DNA of 25,608 nt from Treponema sp. (GCA_031275535.1 JAISOR010000237.1:1-25608), one strand, 5' to 3'; positions 16,593 through 24,731 are shown, numbered from the stretch's first letter. Numbers and translations: made by a program. Notes: generated by a model from the sequence alone, not told the origin.

Positions 16593-17903
16593 ATGAAAAG
16601 ATTGTTTTTAGTTGCCCTATTACTGGCAACCGGTTTTGTCATGGTGTTTGCCGCAGGCCAAAAGGCCGGGAGCGGGACAGATTCCGCCGAGACGGTTACC
16701 CTGTCGGTCTATATGCAGCTTGAGTTGGCGAATCCTCAATATGAATATTGGCCCGTAACCCTGGATGAGTTTGCCAAGAAGTACCCCAACATCAAGCTGG
16801 AATTTGAATATGTATCCGGGGAGCAGTTCCACGATAAGTTTCAGGCTATGGCCGCGGCCGGGGATATTCCGGATCTGTTCACCTGTTACGCCGGCGCCCG
16901 GTCAAGCTATATCCTCGACCGGGGCGCGGCAAAGGATCTGCGGCCCTATCTGACCGATGCTTTTAAGGCCAATTTCAACTCCGCCATCTGGGCGCCCCAG
17001 GGCCCCAATGGGGAAATATACATCATTTCCCCCAACATGGCGGTCTGTACCGCGGTGTATGTCAACACCAAACTCCAGCGGGAGTTAGGGCTGACCACTC
17101 CCCGGACCCTGGACGAAATGATAGCCCAGGTCCCGGCCATCCGCGCCGCGGGTTATACCCCCCTTATGTTCGGGAACAAGGGCCAATGGCAGGCCCAGTC
17201 CTTCCTGCTCTCCATGCTGACGGACCGCATGGGAGGGACCGCATGGTTTGACCGGGCCCGGGTAGGGACCGCCAAGTTCTCCGACAAGCCCTTTGTGGAC
17301 GCCCTTGCGGTGATCAAACGCATGGTGGACACCCAGCTTTTCCCCGCCGGGGTGAACCAGCTTGAGGGGCCCGAAGCATGGGGCGCCTTTGTCCAGGGCC
17401 AGGCGGTCTACCTCCTGGATGCGGGCTGGCGGATCTCCGCGCTCAAGGGCGCGGCTACCCCGGAAGATTTTGCCCAATACGAGGTGATAGCCTTTCCTGC
17501 GGTTTCCGGCGAGACCGTCCATGGGTCCAGCGCCGCCACCCTGGGGGAAGCCCTGGCCATGAGCGCCAATCTCTCCGGGGCAAAAGCCGATGCGGCCTGG
17601 AAGTTCCTGAGCTTTATCTACGGCCAGGAAGGGTCGGATATTCTGATGCGGTACGGAACCGTTCCCACCTACAAGCTGGACTACAGCAAATATGACCTCG
17701 ATAAACTCAACCAGCAGTACATCGACCTGATCAACTCCCAGTCCATGGGTTATGTGATCGACGCGGTCATGGACGGCGAGGGGGTGAACAACCTGCTTAA
17801 CCCCGGCATTCTGGCGGTGATGATGGGGGCAAAGACCCCGGCCCAGCTTGCCGCGGAATATGAAGCCTGGGTCGCGGCGAACGATTCAAACCGGCGTAAG
17901 TAG
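16593..17903 (+). CDS. CUT1 sugar ABC transporter, secreted substrate-binding protein
   Basis: Periplasmic binding protein of the family 1 extracellular solute-binding type, 436 residues. A Sec signal peptide (about residues 1-20, ending MVFA) has no lipobox. TLDEFAKKYPNIKLEFEYVSGEQFHDKFQAMAAAG follows the usual first-lobe pattern, and VNTKLQRELGLTTPRTLDEM and AWKFLSFIYGQEG the second. It has its own promoter and a strong ribosome site sharing ATTGGAGGAG with the binding-protein gene at 4854. A stable hairpin separates it from the permease genes, which suits making more binding protein than permease. The ligand is unknown; proximity to the fucosidase operon hints at carbohydrate. Confidence 0.92.
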   Translation: MKRLFLVALLLATGFVMVFAAGQKAGSGTDSAETVTLSVYMQLELANPQYEYWPVTLDEFAKKYPNIKLEFEYVSGEQFHDKFQAMAAAGDIPDLFTCYAGARSSYILDRGAAKDLRPYLTDAFKANFNSAIWAPQGPNGEIYIISPNMAVCTAVYVNTKLQRELGLTTPRTLDEMIAQVPAIRAAGYTPLMFGNKGQWQAQSFLLSMLTDRMGGTAWFDRARVGTAKFSDKPFVDALAVIKRMVDTQLFPAGVNQLEGPEAWGAFVQGQAVYLLDAGWRISALKGAATPEDFAQYEVIAFPAVSGETVHGSSAATLGEALAMSANLSGAKADAAWKFLSFIYGQEGSDILMRYGTVPTYKLDYSKYDLDKLNQQYIDLINSQSMGYVIDAVMDGEGVNNLLNPGILAVMMGAKTPAQLAAEYEAWVAANDSNRRK

Positions 17904-17920
17904 GCCGGGTTTTAGGACGA

Positions 17921-17948
17921 ACTCCCCGGAGCTTTGTTTCCGGGGAGT
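17921..17948 (+). promoter_or_regulatory. Intercistronic hairpin after the CUT1 binding-protein gene
   Basis: ACTCCCCGGA (17921-17930) and TCCGGGGAGT (17939-17948) form a perfect 10-bp stem with the 8-base loop GCTTTGTT. No T run follows, so this is more likely a 3' stabiliser or processing site than a terminator. The right arm holds GGGGAG, the only ribosome-site-like purine run before the permease ATG at 17967, though about 19 bases away. Confidence 0.6.
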
Positions 17949-17966
17949 ATAGTTCCCTGACGACGT

Positions 17967-18848
17967 ATGAATTATCAAACGTATAAAAAGGTAAGTTGTC
18001 TTAGTTTTATTCTGCCCGCTTTTTTGATTTTTATTGGGGTGATAATTTTCCCCGTGATCTTCAGTTTCGCTTTGGGTTTTACCCAGTGGAAGGGATACGG
18101 GGAAATGCGATTCGTGGGTCCGGACAACTATATCCGGATGTTTCGGGACCCGGTGTTTTATATAGGCCTGCGGAACAACGTTATGATCGTCCTGGTTTCC
18201 GTCTTTGGCCAAATTCCCCTGGGGCTGCTCCTGGCCTATATGCTCCACCGGAAAATGGTAAAAAAATCCAACCTTTTTGAGGTGCTGATCTTTCTTCCCA
18301 TTACAATTTCTTCGGTCATCGTGGCCCAGCTTTGGAACCGGATCTTCTCCCCCGTGGGTATCTTTACCGCCATGATGCGGACCCTCACCGGAAACCCGGA
18401 CTATATTCTAAGCATCGTGGAGAACCAGGCCCTGGCCATCGTGCCCATCATGTTTGTGTTACTCTGGCAGCACACCAGCCTCTATATGGTGATCTTCCTG
18501 GCCAATATGCAGCGGATCCCCAATACGGTGCTGGAAGCCGCCCGGATGGAAGGGGCCGGGGAGGGGACGATCTTTGCCCGGATCATCACGCCCATGCTGG
18601 GATATGTTATTTTTATCAATTCAATCCTCGCCATTTCCGGAAGTTTCAAGAGCTTCGATCTGATATATTCCATGACCGGCGGCGGCCCCGCCCATTACAC
18701 CGAGGTCATCGCGGTTTATATGTATAACACCACCTTTGTCCATCAAAATTACGGATACGGGAGCGCCCTGTCCATAATTATCATCATTTTTATTGTCCTT
18801 TCGATCCTCCTAACCCGGGGCGTTTCGAGGATTTTTAAGGTGGAATGA
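17967..18848 (+). CDS. CUT1 sugar ABC transporter permease (MalF/UgpA type)
   Basis: Inner-membrane permease, 293 residues with about six spans, starting CLSFILPAFLIFIGVIIFPV. The EAA loop is at about residue 189 (EAARMEGAGEGTIFARIITP). MTGGGPAHYTEVIAVYMY is a typical MalF-family segment. The start is constrained: an in-frame TGA at 17958 leaves ATG 17967 as the only normal start nearby, yet no good ribosome site precedes it, which suggests low or coupled translation after the upstream hairpin. The second permease gene starts one base after its stop. Confidence 0.92.
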   Translation: MNYQTYKKVSCLSFILPAFLIFIGVIIFPVIFSFALGFTQWKGYGEMRFVGPDNYIRMFRDPVFYIGLRNNVMIVLVSVFGQIPLGLLLAYMLHRKMVKKSNLFEVLIFLPITISSVIVAQLWNRIFSPVGIFTAMMRTLTGNPDYILSIVENQALAIVPIMFVLLWQHTSLYMVIFLANMQRIPNTVLEAARMEGAGEGTIFARIITPMLGYVIFINSILAISGSFKSFDLIYSMTGGGPAHYTEVIAVYMYNTTFVHQNYGYGSALSIIIIIFIVLSILLTRGVSRIFKVE

Positions 18849-18849
18849 T

Positions 18850-19698
18850 ATGATCCCTCCCTCCGCACTCCAGCGGGCGTCCCTTTCCTGGCGGATAAGC
18901 GCCTATGTGTTGATGCTGGTCTTCGCCATACTCACCATTTTCCCCCTGATATGGCTGGCCTATTCATCCTTAAAACCCCATGCGGAGATCATCCGTTATC
19001 CCCTGGGGCTGCCCAAAGCGCCCACCTTCAACAACTATATCCGGGCCTGGACCATGGGCGGCCTGGGGATATCCCTGGCCAACAGCTTTATCTACACCAT
19101 CACGGCTACTCTGGCGACCCTTTTCCTCGCCCTGGCCGCCGCCTTTGGGATAACCAAATTCCCCTTCAAGTTCAACGCTTTTTTTGTCGGCGCCTTTGCC
19201 CTGGGGCTGATGATCACGGTTCACGCGGTGATCATCCCCCTCTTTCTTGCGGAAGTAAGAATCGGCATCATCAACCGCCGCATGGGGGTAATTCTGCCCT
19301 ATATCGCCTTCGACCTCCCCATGTCGATTATGATCGCCATCTCCTACCTCAAGGGCATCCCCGACGCCCTTATTGAATCCGCGGAGATCGACGGGGCCAA
19401 ATACGGGTATGTCTTCTGGCGGATGATCCTGCCCCTCTCCACCCCGGTAATCGCCACCATGGTGATCCTCTCCTTTTTGCGGCACTGGAACGAGTTCCTC
19501 TTTGTGTTTGTTTTTACCACCAAGGCTGTCCTAAAAAGTCTCCCCGTGGCCATCGCCCAATTTGCGGGGCGGCTGAATATCGAATACGGTCTCCAGTACG
19601 CGTCCCTGGTGATCGGAATCTTCCCCATGATATTGTTTTATTTCTTTTTCCACACCCAGCTTATCGAGGGTTTCGGCGAAGGGGCTTTAAAGGAATGA
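18850..19698 (+). CDS. CUT1 sugar ABC transporter permease (MalG type)
   Basis: Inner-membrane permease, 282 residues and about six spans, partner of the preceding gene. The EAA loop is at about residue 175 (ESAEIDGAKYGYVFWRMILP), and RHWNEFLF and FFFHTQLIEGFGEGALKE near the C-terminus are classic for MalG-like subunits. AAGGTGGA six bases before the ATG serves as ribosome site. The CUT1 ATPase normally contacting the EAA loops is not encoded nearby. A weak intrinsic terminator candidate follows at 19751. Confidence 0.93.
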   Translation: MIPPSALQRASLSWRISAYVLMLVFAILTIFPLIWLAYSSLKPHAEIIRYPLGLPKAPTFNNYIRAWTMGGLGISLANSFIYTITATLATLFLALAAAFGITKFPFKFNAFFVGAFALGLMITVHAVIIPLFLAEVRIGIINRRMGVILPYIAFDLPMSIMIAISYLKGIPDALIESAEIDGAKYGYVFWRMILPLSTPVIATMVILSFLRHWNEFLFVFVFTTKAVLKSLPVAIAQFAGRLNIEYGLQYASLVIGIFPMILFYFFFHTQLIEGFGEGALKE

Positions 19699-19737
19699 AT
19701 TAAGATTTTGCCGATCCCTTACTTGTCTCACCGCTTT

Positions 19738-19743
19738 TATAAT
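19738..19743 (+). promoter_or_regulatory. -10 element candidate for the M81 peptidase gene
   Basis: A perfect TATAAT lies in the gap between the permease and peptidase genes. No convincing -35 is found at 16-18 bases. A start near 19750 would place the following hairpin at the very 5' end of the peptidase mRNA, ahead of a strong AGGAGG (19794-19799). Confidence 0.3.
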
Positions 19744-19750
19744 TTCCCGT

Positions 19751-19778
19751 CAACGAACCGTTGTTTTTTTGAAACAAC
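19751..19778 (+). terminator. Short terminator-like hairpin with an overlapping alternative stem
   Basis: CAACG (19751-19755) and CGTTG (19759-19763) pair around AAC and are followed by seven T (19764-19770), a small Rho-independent terminator shape. The GTTG arm can instead join GTTGTTT (19760-19766), pairing with AAACAAC (19772-19778). The two folds exclude each other. It may end the CUT1 operon, attenuate the peptidase gene, or both. The 5-bp stem is weak. Confidence 0.35.
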
Positions 19779-19804
19779 TTCAATTTATTTTATAGGAGGT
19801 TTCC

Positions 19805-21283
19805 ATGCGTATCCTATCAGGCGGCATGAACCACGAATCCAATACCCTTAACCCCATCATCACCGGGTCCGAAGAGTTTGTCGTTTTTTATGGGGATGAG
19901 ATGCTTAAAAAGGGGCTGCTGCCCGGTTATGCTTCCACCGGCATCATCAAGGCCCTTCAGGAGGGGGGCTGCGAAATAGTCCCCACCGTACTGGCCCGGG
20001 CGGTCCCCAACGGGGTGGTGTCCGCGGCCTTTTATCAAAAACTTAAAAGGGAATTTATCCGCCGGACCAAAGAAGCCCTGGCCCGGGGGCCCCTGGACGG
20101 GGTCTGTCTGGCCCTCCACGGCTCCATGAAGGTGGAAGGTATGGGCTGCGCCGAGGGGGATCTCCTCGGTGCCCTGCGGGAACTCCTCCCGGAAGTTCCC
20201 GTAACCGTGGCCCTGGACATGCACGCCACGATCACCCCGGAGATGCTCCGGGGCGCGGACGGCTTTGTGGGGTACAAGACCGCCCCCCATGTGGACTGCC
20301 CGGAAACCGGGGCCCACGCCGCCCGGATGCTCCTTTCTGCCCTTAAGACCGGGAAAAAGCTCGCCACCGCCTGTCACCGGGTCCCCATGCTTATTGCGGG
20401 AGAAAAGTCCGAATCCGAAGCGGAGCCCATGATCTCCCTCATTGAGGCGTGCCGCCGGGTCGAAACGCGGCCCGGCATCCTGGCGGCCTCCTTCCTCCTG
20501 GGTTTCCCCTGGGCGGACGATGAGCATAACGGGGTGTCCGCCCTGGTCACCGGGTTTGAGGATGCGCCGGGGCTGGAGGCCGCCGCCGGGGAACTGGCCG
20601 CGGCTTTCTGGGCCCGCCGGGGGGACTTTGCCTTTCGCAGTGAATTTTACGCCCCCAGGGAAGCCCTGGCCGTGGCATACCGGGCGGTGCTGGAGGCCGG
20701 GGAACGGCCGGTCTTTGTCTCCGATTCCGGGGACAACCCCACCGCCGGGGCCGCCGGGGACGCCACGGATATGCTGGAACGGGTTCTGGAAACCCTGGAC
20801 ACCGCGGAAAAGCTCCCCACCCCCCTGCTGTACAGCGGCTTCTACGACGCCCCGGCAGTGGCGGCCTGCCTCAAGGCCGGAACCGGCGCGGAATTGGACC
20901 TGACCATCGGTGGCAACTGGGACACCCTGAACGGCCGCAAGATCCCCCTCCGGGTGCGGGTCGAAAACACAGTCCGGAATTTTGGCCCCTTTCACGCGGA
21001 CCTGGTCCTGGTCTCCCACCGTAATTTACGGATCACCCTTACCTCCAAACACATCGGCTTTGGCGATGAAGATCTCCTTCCCGTCCTGGGGATAAACCCC
21101 GCGGATTACTGCCTGGTGGTGGTTAAACTGGGATACCTGGAACCCTGCTTCCGCTCCATTGCCGCCCGGGCCATCATGGCCACTTCCCGGGGCTGCTCCA
21201 ACGAAGTCCTGGAAACGATTCCCTACAAGAAGATCCGGCGGCCCCTCTACCCCCTGGACCCCGGTATGGAATGGGGGGCTTAA
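19805..21283 (+). CDS. M81-family metallopeptidase (MlrC-like)
   Basis: Putative zinc hydrolase of the MlrC/M81 family (492 residues), cytoplasmic with no signal peptide. The N-terminus has GGMNHESNTLNP, typical of the family (E11 a possible metal ligand). LALHGSM lies at about 102-108. The metal site reads D138-x-H140 in LDMHAT with H162 in TAPHVD, the same D-x-H...H spacing known for MlrC. DSGDNPTAGAAGDATD starts the C-terminal half. The founding MlrC cleaves linearised microcystin, but homologues are widespread in non-degraders with unknown substrates. AGGAGG stands five bases before the ATG. It follows a CUT1 transporter and faces another, so the true substrate may be a peptide- or amide-containing compound they import; this is inference. 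Confidence 0.9.
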   Translation: MRILSGGMNHESNTLNPIITGSEEFVVFYGDEMLKKGLLPGYASTGIIKALQEGGCEIVPTVLARAVPNGVVSAAFYQKLKREFIRRTKEALARGPLDGVCLALHGSMKVEGMGCAEGDLLGALRELLPEVPVTVALDMHATITPEMLRGADGFVGYKTAPHVDCPETGAHAARMLLSALKTGKKLATACHRVPMLIAGEKSESEAEPMISLIEACRRVETRPGILAASFLLGFPWADDEHNGVSALVTGFEDAPGLEAAAGELAAAFWARRGDFAFRSEFYAPREALAVAYRAVLEAGERPVFVSDSGDNPTAGAAGDATDMLERVLETLDTAEKLPTPLLYSGFYDAPAVAACLKAGTGAELDLTIGGNWDTLNGRKIPLRVRVENTVRNFGPFHADLVLVSHRNLRITLTSKHIGFGDEDLLPVLGINPADYCLVVVKLGYLEPCFRSIAARAIMATSRGCSNEVLETIPYKKIRRPLYPLDPGMEWGA

Positions 21284-21304
21284 AAAAGAAAGTATTTTAT
21301 AAAT

Positions 21305-21382
21305 CATTGGGGATATGGCTAAATAAAATAATATTTACAAAGTGGATTGGTTTTTAACAACTCTATCCCTTAATCCCCGATG
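21305..21382. repeat. Spaced inverted repeat in a convergent gene junction
   Basis: CATTGGGGAT (21305-21314) and ATCCCCGATG (21373-21382) are complementary apart from one G-U pair, separated by 58 bases. The right arm is inside the last codons of the minus-strand permease gene. An A+T-only inverted repeat (TAAATA-N6-TATTTA) lies between. Together they could act as a bidirectional end-of-transcript structure; no normal terminator is seen at this junction. Confidence 0.2.
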
Positions 21383-22211
21383 TGGCGATTCCCTGAATAA
21401 AGTAGCGCTGCAGAGAAAGGAAGATAAGAAACACCGGAATAAGGGCGACCACGCTGGCCGCCATGATAAGACCGTATTCGCTTGAGTATTGGGAGATAAA
21501 CATCCGCAGCCCTATCTGGATGGTTTTAAGTTCCGTCCTGGTAAGGTAGATCATGGGTCCCAGGAAATCGTTCCAGGTAGTAACAAAGGTAATTATCGTA
21601 AGGGTGGAAAGGGCCGGCTTTGACAGGGGGAGTATAATCCTAAGCCAGACGCCGTATTCGCTGAGCCCGTCCATACGGGCGGATTCCCGCAGTTCGTCAG
21701 GAATGCTTTCGTAGAACTGGCGCATCATAAAAACCCCAAACGCGGAGAACGCCTGGAGACAGACGATGGCCATGTGGGTATTGTTGAGGCCCATGGTCCG
21801 CATCATGATAAACTGGGGTACCATGTAAGCCTGCCAGGGAACGGCGATGGTGGCAATGTAACCGAGGAAGAGTCCCTTCCGTCCGGGAAACCGCAGTTTC
21901 GCAAAGGCATAAGCCGCAAAGCTGGAACTCAAGAGCTGGAGGATGGTGACGATAATCGAAAGTTTTACGGTGTTTAGAATAAAGGTTCCCAGGGGGATCT
22001 TGGTCCAGATATCGGAATAGTTTTTCCACCGGGGCTCTTTGGGGATCCACTCTATGGGAAAGGTGAATACATCCTTGCTCAGCTTTAACGATGAAGAGAG
22101 CATCCATATAAAGGGAACTATCATAACCAGGGCGGTAAGAACGAGAAGCAAATAGATTAAAAACTTATACAGATACCGGGAGGGTCCGGCTTGTGTCCGT
22201 GATATAACCAT
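21363..22211 (-). CDS. CUT1 sugar ABC transporter permease (MalG type)
   Basis: Inner-membrane permease, 282 residues with about six spans, last gene of the minus-strand transporter operon. The EAA loop is at about residues 175-195 (RESARMDGLSEYGVWLRIILP). MIVPFIWMLSSSLK near the N-terminus and RYFIQGIATSGIKG at the C-terminus are typical of the MalG/LacG group. The ribosome site is GAGG about eight bases before the ATG. Only 11 bases separate it from the preceding permease gene. Confidence 0.93.
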   Translation of the reverse strand: MVISRTQAGPSRYLYKFLIYLLLVLTALVMIVPFIWMLSSSLKLSKDVFTFPIEWIPKEPRWKNYSDIWTKIPLGTFILNTVKLSIIVTILQLLSSSFAAYAFAKLRFPGRKGLFLGYIATIAVPWQAYMVPQFIMMRTMGLNNTHMAIVCLQAFSAFGVFMMRQFYESIPDELRESARMDGLSEYGVWLRIILPLSKPALSTLTIITFVTTWNDFLGPMIYLTRTELKTIQIGLRMFISQYSSEYGLIMAASVVALIPVFLIFLSLQRYFIQGIATSGIKG

Positions 22212-22222
22212 GACAAGGCCTC

Positions 22223-23158
22223 TTATTGATCAAGCTGCTTCTCGCCCCGGAATTGGATCAGGGTAATTCCCAGGACCAGTATGAAAAGTACCATGGCGAT
22301 AGCGCTGGCATATCCGAATTCCAGGGAACGAAAGGCGGTATTGTAGATCTGGTAAACCAAAACCCTGGTGGTGTTGGTAAGCTGATTGTCGCCCCCCGCA
22401 AAGAGGTTAATAAAAATGTCGTATACCTTAAAGGAACTGATAATAAGCATCATCACAATAAAGAAGGTCGTAGGGGCAAGCTGGGGAATGGTAACATGGC
22501 GGAACCGCTGCCAGTTATTGGCCCCGTCCAGATTCGCCGCTTCATAGAGATCCGGATTCACCCCCTGGAGCCCCGCAAGGTAGATAACCATATAATAGCC
22601 CATGTTCTTCCAAACACTAAAGAAGATAACCGTAGGGAGAGCCCAATACCGGTCCGCCGCCCAGCCGGGAAGCTGCTCGACCGGGATATTCAGCAGCGCG
22701 GAAAGCAGATTATTAACCGGCCCCCTGGTGGGGCTAAAGATAAAGTTCCATACCGCGGCCACCGCCACCAGGGACGCCACATAGGGGAAAAAAGACACGG
22801 TACGAAAAAAGTTGCGGCCCCTTGTCTTCTGATTAAGCAGGATGGCCAGCAAAAGGGAACACCCCAGGGTAAGGGGTACTACCCCGCCGGTATACAGGAT
22901 GGTGTTCCAAAGGGCCCGCAGAAAAATTCCATCCTGAAAAAGGCGGATAAAGTTTTCGAGCCCCGCAAATTCAATAGGGTTTGCCCCGTCCCATTTAAGA
23001 AACGCCAGGATCAGGGCAAAGCCCAGGGGAATAAGGGTGAATACGGCAAAGCCAATAAAATTCGGAGCAATGAAACTATAGGCAACCAGGATCTCCCTTC
23101 TTCTTCTTGCCTGTCTTTCATTAAGGGCGGTCCTTGTACCGACACTGTGTTTGACCAT
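22223..23158 (-). CDS. CUT1 sugar ABC transporter permease (MalF/UgpA type)
   Basis: Inner-membrane permease, 311 residues. A basic N-terminal stretch (RQARRRRE) precedes the first span, AYSFIAPNFIGFAVFTLIPL. The EAA loop is at about residue 206 (EAANLDGANNWQRFRHVTIP). A periplasmic segment around residues 142-172 (FSPTRGPVNN to GWAADRYWALP) fits UgpA/MalF-like proteins. AAGGA lies nine bases before the ATG. It pairs with the next permease and sits 26 bases after the binding-protein gene, with no hairpin in between, unlike the two plus-strand transporters. Confidence 0.93.
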   Translation of the reverse strand: MVKHSVGTRTALNERQARRRREILVAYSFIAPNFIGFAVFTLIPLGFALILAFLKWDGANPIEFAGLENFIRLFQDGIFLRALWNTILYTGGVVPLTLGCSLLLAILLNQKTRGRNFFRTVSFFPYVASLVAVAAVWNFIFSPTRGPVNNLLSALLNIPVEQLPGWAADRYWALPTVIFFSVWKNMGYYMVIYLAGLQGVNPDLYEAANLDGANNWQRFRHVTIPQLAPTTFFIVMMLIISSFKVYDIFINLFAGGDNQLTNTTRVLVYQIYNTAFRSLEFGYASAIAMVLFILVLGITLIQFRGEKQLDQ

Positions 23159-23184
23159 TGCCGTATTCCTTCTCCGCGTTATAA

Positions 23185-24483
23185 TCAGCGTCCCAGAACC
23201 GCTTGTACCCGGCTGTTCATTTCCTGAATACCCTGCCGGACGGCGACGTTTTTAGTCATAATGCTATCATGTACTTCGTTCAGGATAATTTCGATGTCGG
23301 CGCTTTTGTCGTGCAGGGGCATCTCCAGGTAGGTCTTATACACATTAAGGGCCTCCCTGCTGTTCGCATCGGTGGGGAAACCGGGCATACCGGCAATGGC
23401 GGCGATAACTTCCTGATTCATGATAGCCGGAATGGTTCCGGTCCTTGCCAGTAACGCGGCGGCTTCGGGGCCGGAAACAAATTTCATAAAGTCCAGGGCG
23501 GCTTCCTTGTTTTTTGAATTCCTGTTTACCGCAATGGAGGTGATGGTTCCCAGGGTGGTACCCGCCGGTACGCCATCGGGGTGGGGATATTTAGCCAGCC
23601 CCCAGTTTTTGGAAAGGGCCTCCCCGCTTTTTACCTTGTCAATTTGGGTGGCGATAAACCAGGTCCCCATATTCATCATGGCAATTTGGTTGTTGAAGAA
23701 GGCCCCGGAATAATGGGTCCCCGAGGTCTTGAGGGTCGCATAGCTTTGCACGATTCCGTCATCCTGTTCCTTTAGTACCCGTTCATAAATGGGGGCCAGG
23801 AAATCATAGGAACCGTCCACAATGGTATGTTTCCCGTCCAGGATACCAAAGAGGGATACCGCGCTGCGCCAGGTGTGGTAGTGGGCGCCGTAGGTTTTGC
23901 CGGCGCCGCTTCCCCTGGTAACCCTGCGTGCCAGGGCATCGTACTGATCCAGGGTCAGATCGTTACTTGGATAGGGAACCCCCGCGGCATCGAAGAGATC
24001 CTTGTTGTAGAAAATCAGCCAAAAGTCACTGCGGAAGGGCAGGGCATACACTTCACCGTTTACGGCGATCTGTTCGGTGGTCCCGCCGTAAAGGGCGGTA
24101 TCAATATTTGCCGATCTAATATAGCTGTTAAGGGGTTCCAGCCGGTTCTGCCTTACCAGATTGGCATAGCCGGGAATATCCTTAATGGCCAATACATCCA
24201 GGTCTGCGCCTCCGGAAAGCTGGGTCCCCAGAACGGTCATAAAGTCGGCGCTTCCCAGATCGATTAATTCGATCTTTACATTGGGATTTTTTGCCTGATA
24301 GGTCTCTACCAGGGGCTTATAATAGACGGTCAGGTCAAGGTCCCATATGGCCCATTTGATGGTAACGGGACCGCCGCTTCCTCCCGCCGTGGTCGTGGTA
24401 TCCTTTGAGGCCCCGGCAAACACCGGGATACTCAACACGCAAAGGGTTAAGACAAGAACTGTCAAAATCAATTTGTTTTTCAT
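23185..24483 (-). CDS. CUT1 sugar ABC transporter, secreted substrate-binding protein
   Basis: Periplasmic solute-binding protein of family 1, 432 residues, first gene of the minus-strand operon. The signal peptide (about residues 1-23) ends IPVFA before a Ser/Thr/Gly-rich spacer. VTIKWAIWDLDLTVYYKPLVETYQ and NPNVKIELIDLG mark the first lobe; YALPFRSDFWLIFYNKDLFDAAGVPYP is the classic maltose-binding-type central segment. There is no lipobox. GAGGAGG precedes the ATG by six bases. The upstream sequence AGTTATAAGTTAT directly before the ribosome site also occurs before the thioredoxin-like lipoprotein gene. The ligand is unknown. Confidence 0.93.
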   Translation of the reverse strand: MKNKLILTVLVLTLCVLSIPVFAGASKDTTTTAGGSGGPVTIKWAIWDLDLTVYYKPLVETYQAKNPNVKIELIDLGSADFMTVLGTQLSGGADLDVLAIKDIPGYANLVRQNRLEPLNSYIRSANIDTALYGGTTEQIAVNGEVYALPFRSDFWLIFYNKDLFDAAGVPYPSNDLTLDQYDALARRVTRGSGAGKTYGAHYHTWRSAVSLFGILDGKHTIVDGSYDFLAPIYERVLKEQDDGIVQSYATLKTSGTHYSGAFFNNQIAMMNMGTWFIATQIDKVKSGEALSKNWGLAKYPHPDGVPAGTTLGTITSIAVNRNSKNKEAALDFMKFVSGPEAAALLARTGTIPAIMNQEVIAAIAGMPGFPTDANSREALNVYKTYLEMPLHDKSADIEIILNEVHDSIMTKNVAVRQGIQEMNSRVQAVLGR

Positions 24484-24731
24484 AAACGCCTCCTCATAAC
24501 TTATAACTCCCCAAGGAGCAATTCCCTATTAGTGTAAGCCCTGTTTTTCAAAAGGGGGAATGGAAAATCTTATCTACTTAATTTATTATTTTTAGGTTGT
24601 TTTGCCGGATTCTTTCAATATGTCCCCAAGGATGTATAATCTTATAAAAAAACAGTAAAATTTCTCTTAGGGGCGGAAAAAGCCCATAAAAGGCGCTATC
24701 CCATGCGTTCCATCCTCGCCCAGCCGCCTTA
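24484..24731. other. Divergent intergenic region, A+T-rich
   Basis: This stretch separates the minus-strand binding-protein gene from the plus-strand small-gene pair and must hold the promoter of the former. I could not assign a -35/-10 pair on the minus strand. On the plus strand a TATAAT occurs at 24635-24640 with only TTTCAA 16 bases upstream. GGGC and GCCC near 24672-24687 could pair. No coding region is supported. Confidence 0.4.

Noticed and set aside
19817..21019. A 400-codon open frame on the minus strand opposite the M81 gene.
   Set aside because: Its translation is rich in Gly, Pro, His and Arg with no recognisable domain, and it mirrors the codon bias of the GC-rich gene on the other strand, which has clear family motifs.
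19805..21283. Reading the MlrC-like gene as evidence for microcystin degradation.
   Set aside because: MlrA and MlrB partners are absent and M81 proteins are common in bacteria that never meet microcystin.
22226..23227. A 333-codon open frame on the plus strand opposite a permease gene.
   Set aside because: Strongly basic, low in hydrophobic residues and without motifs, while the minus strand encodes a complete permease.
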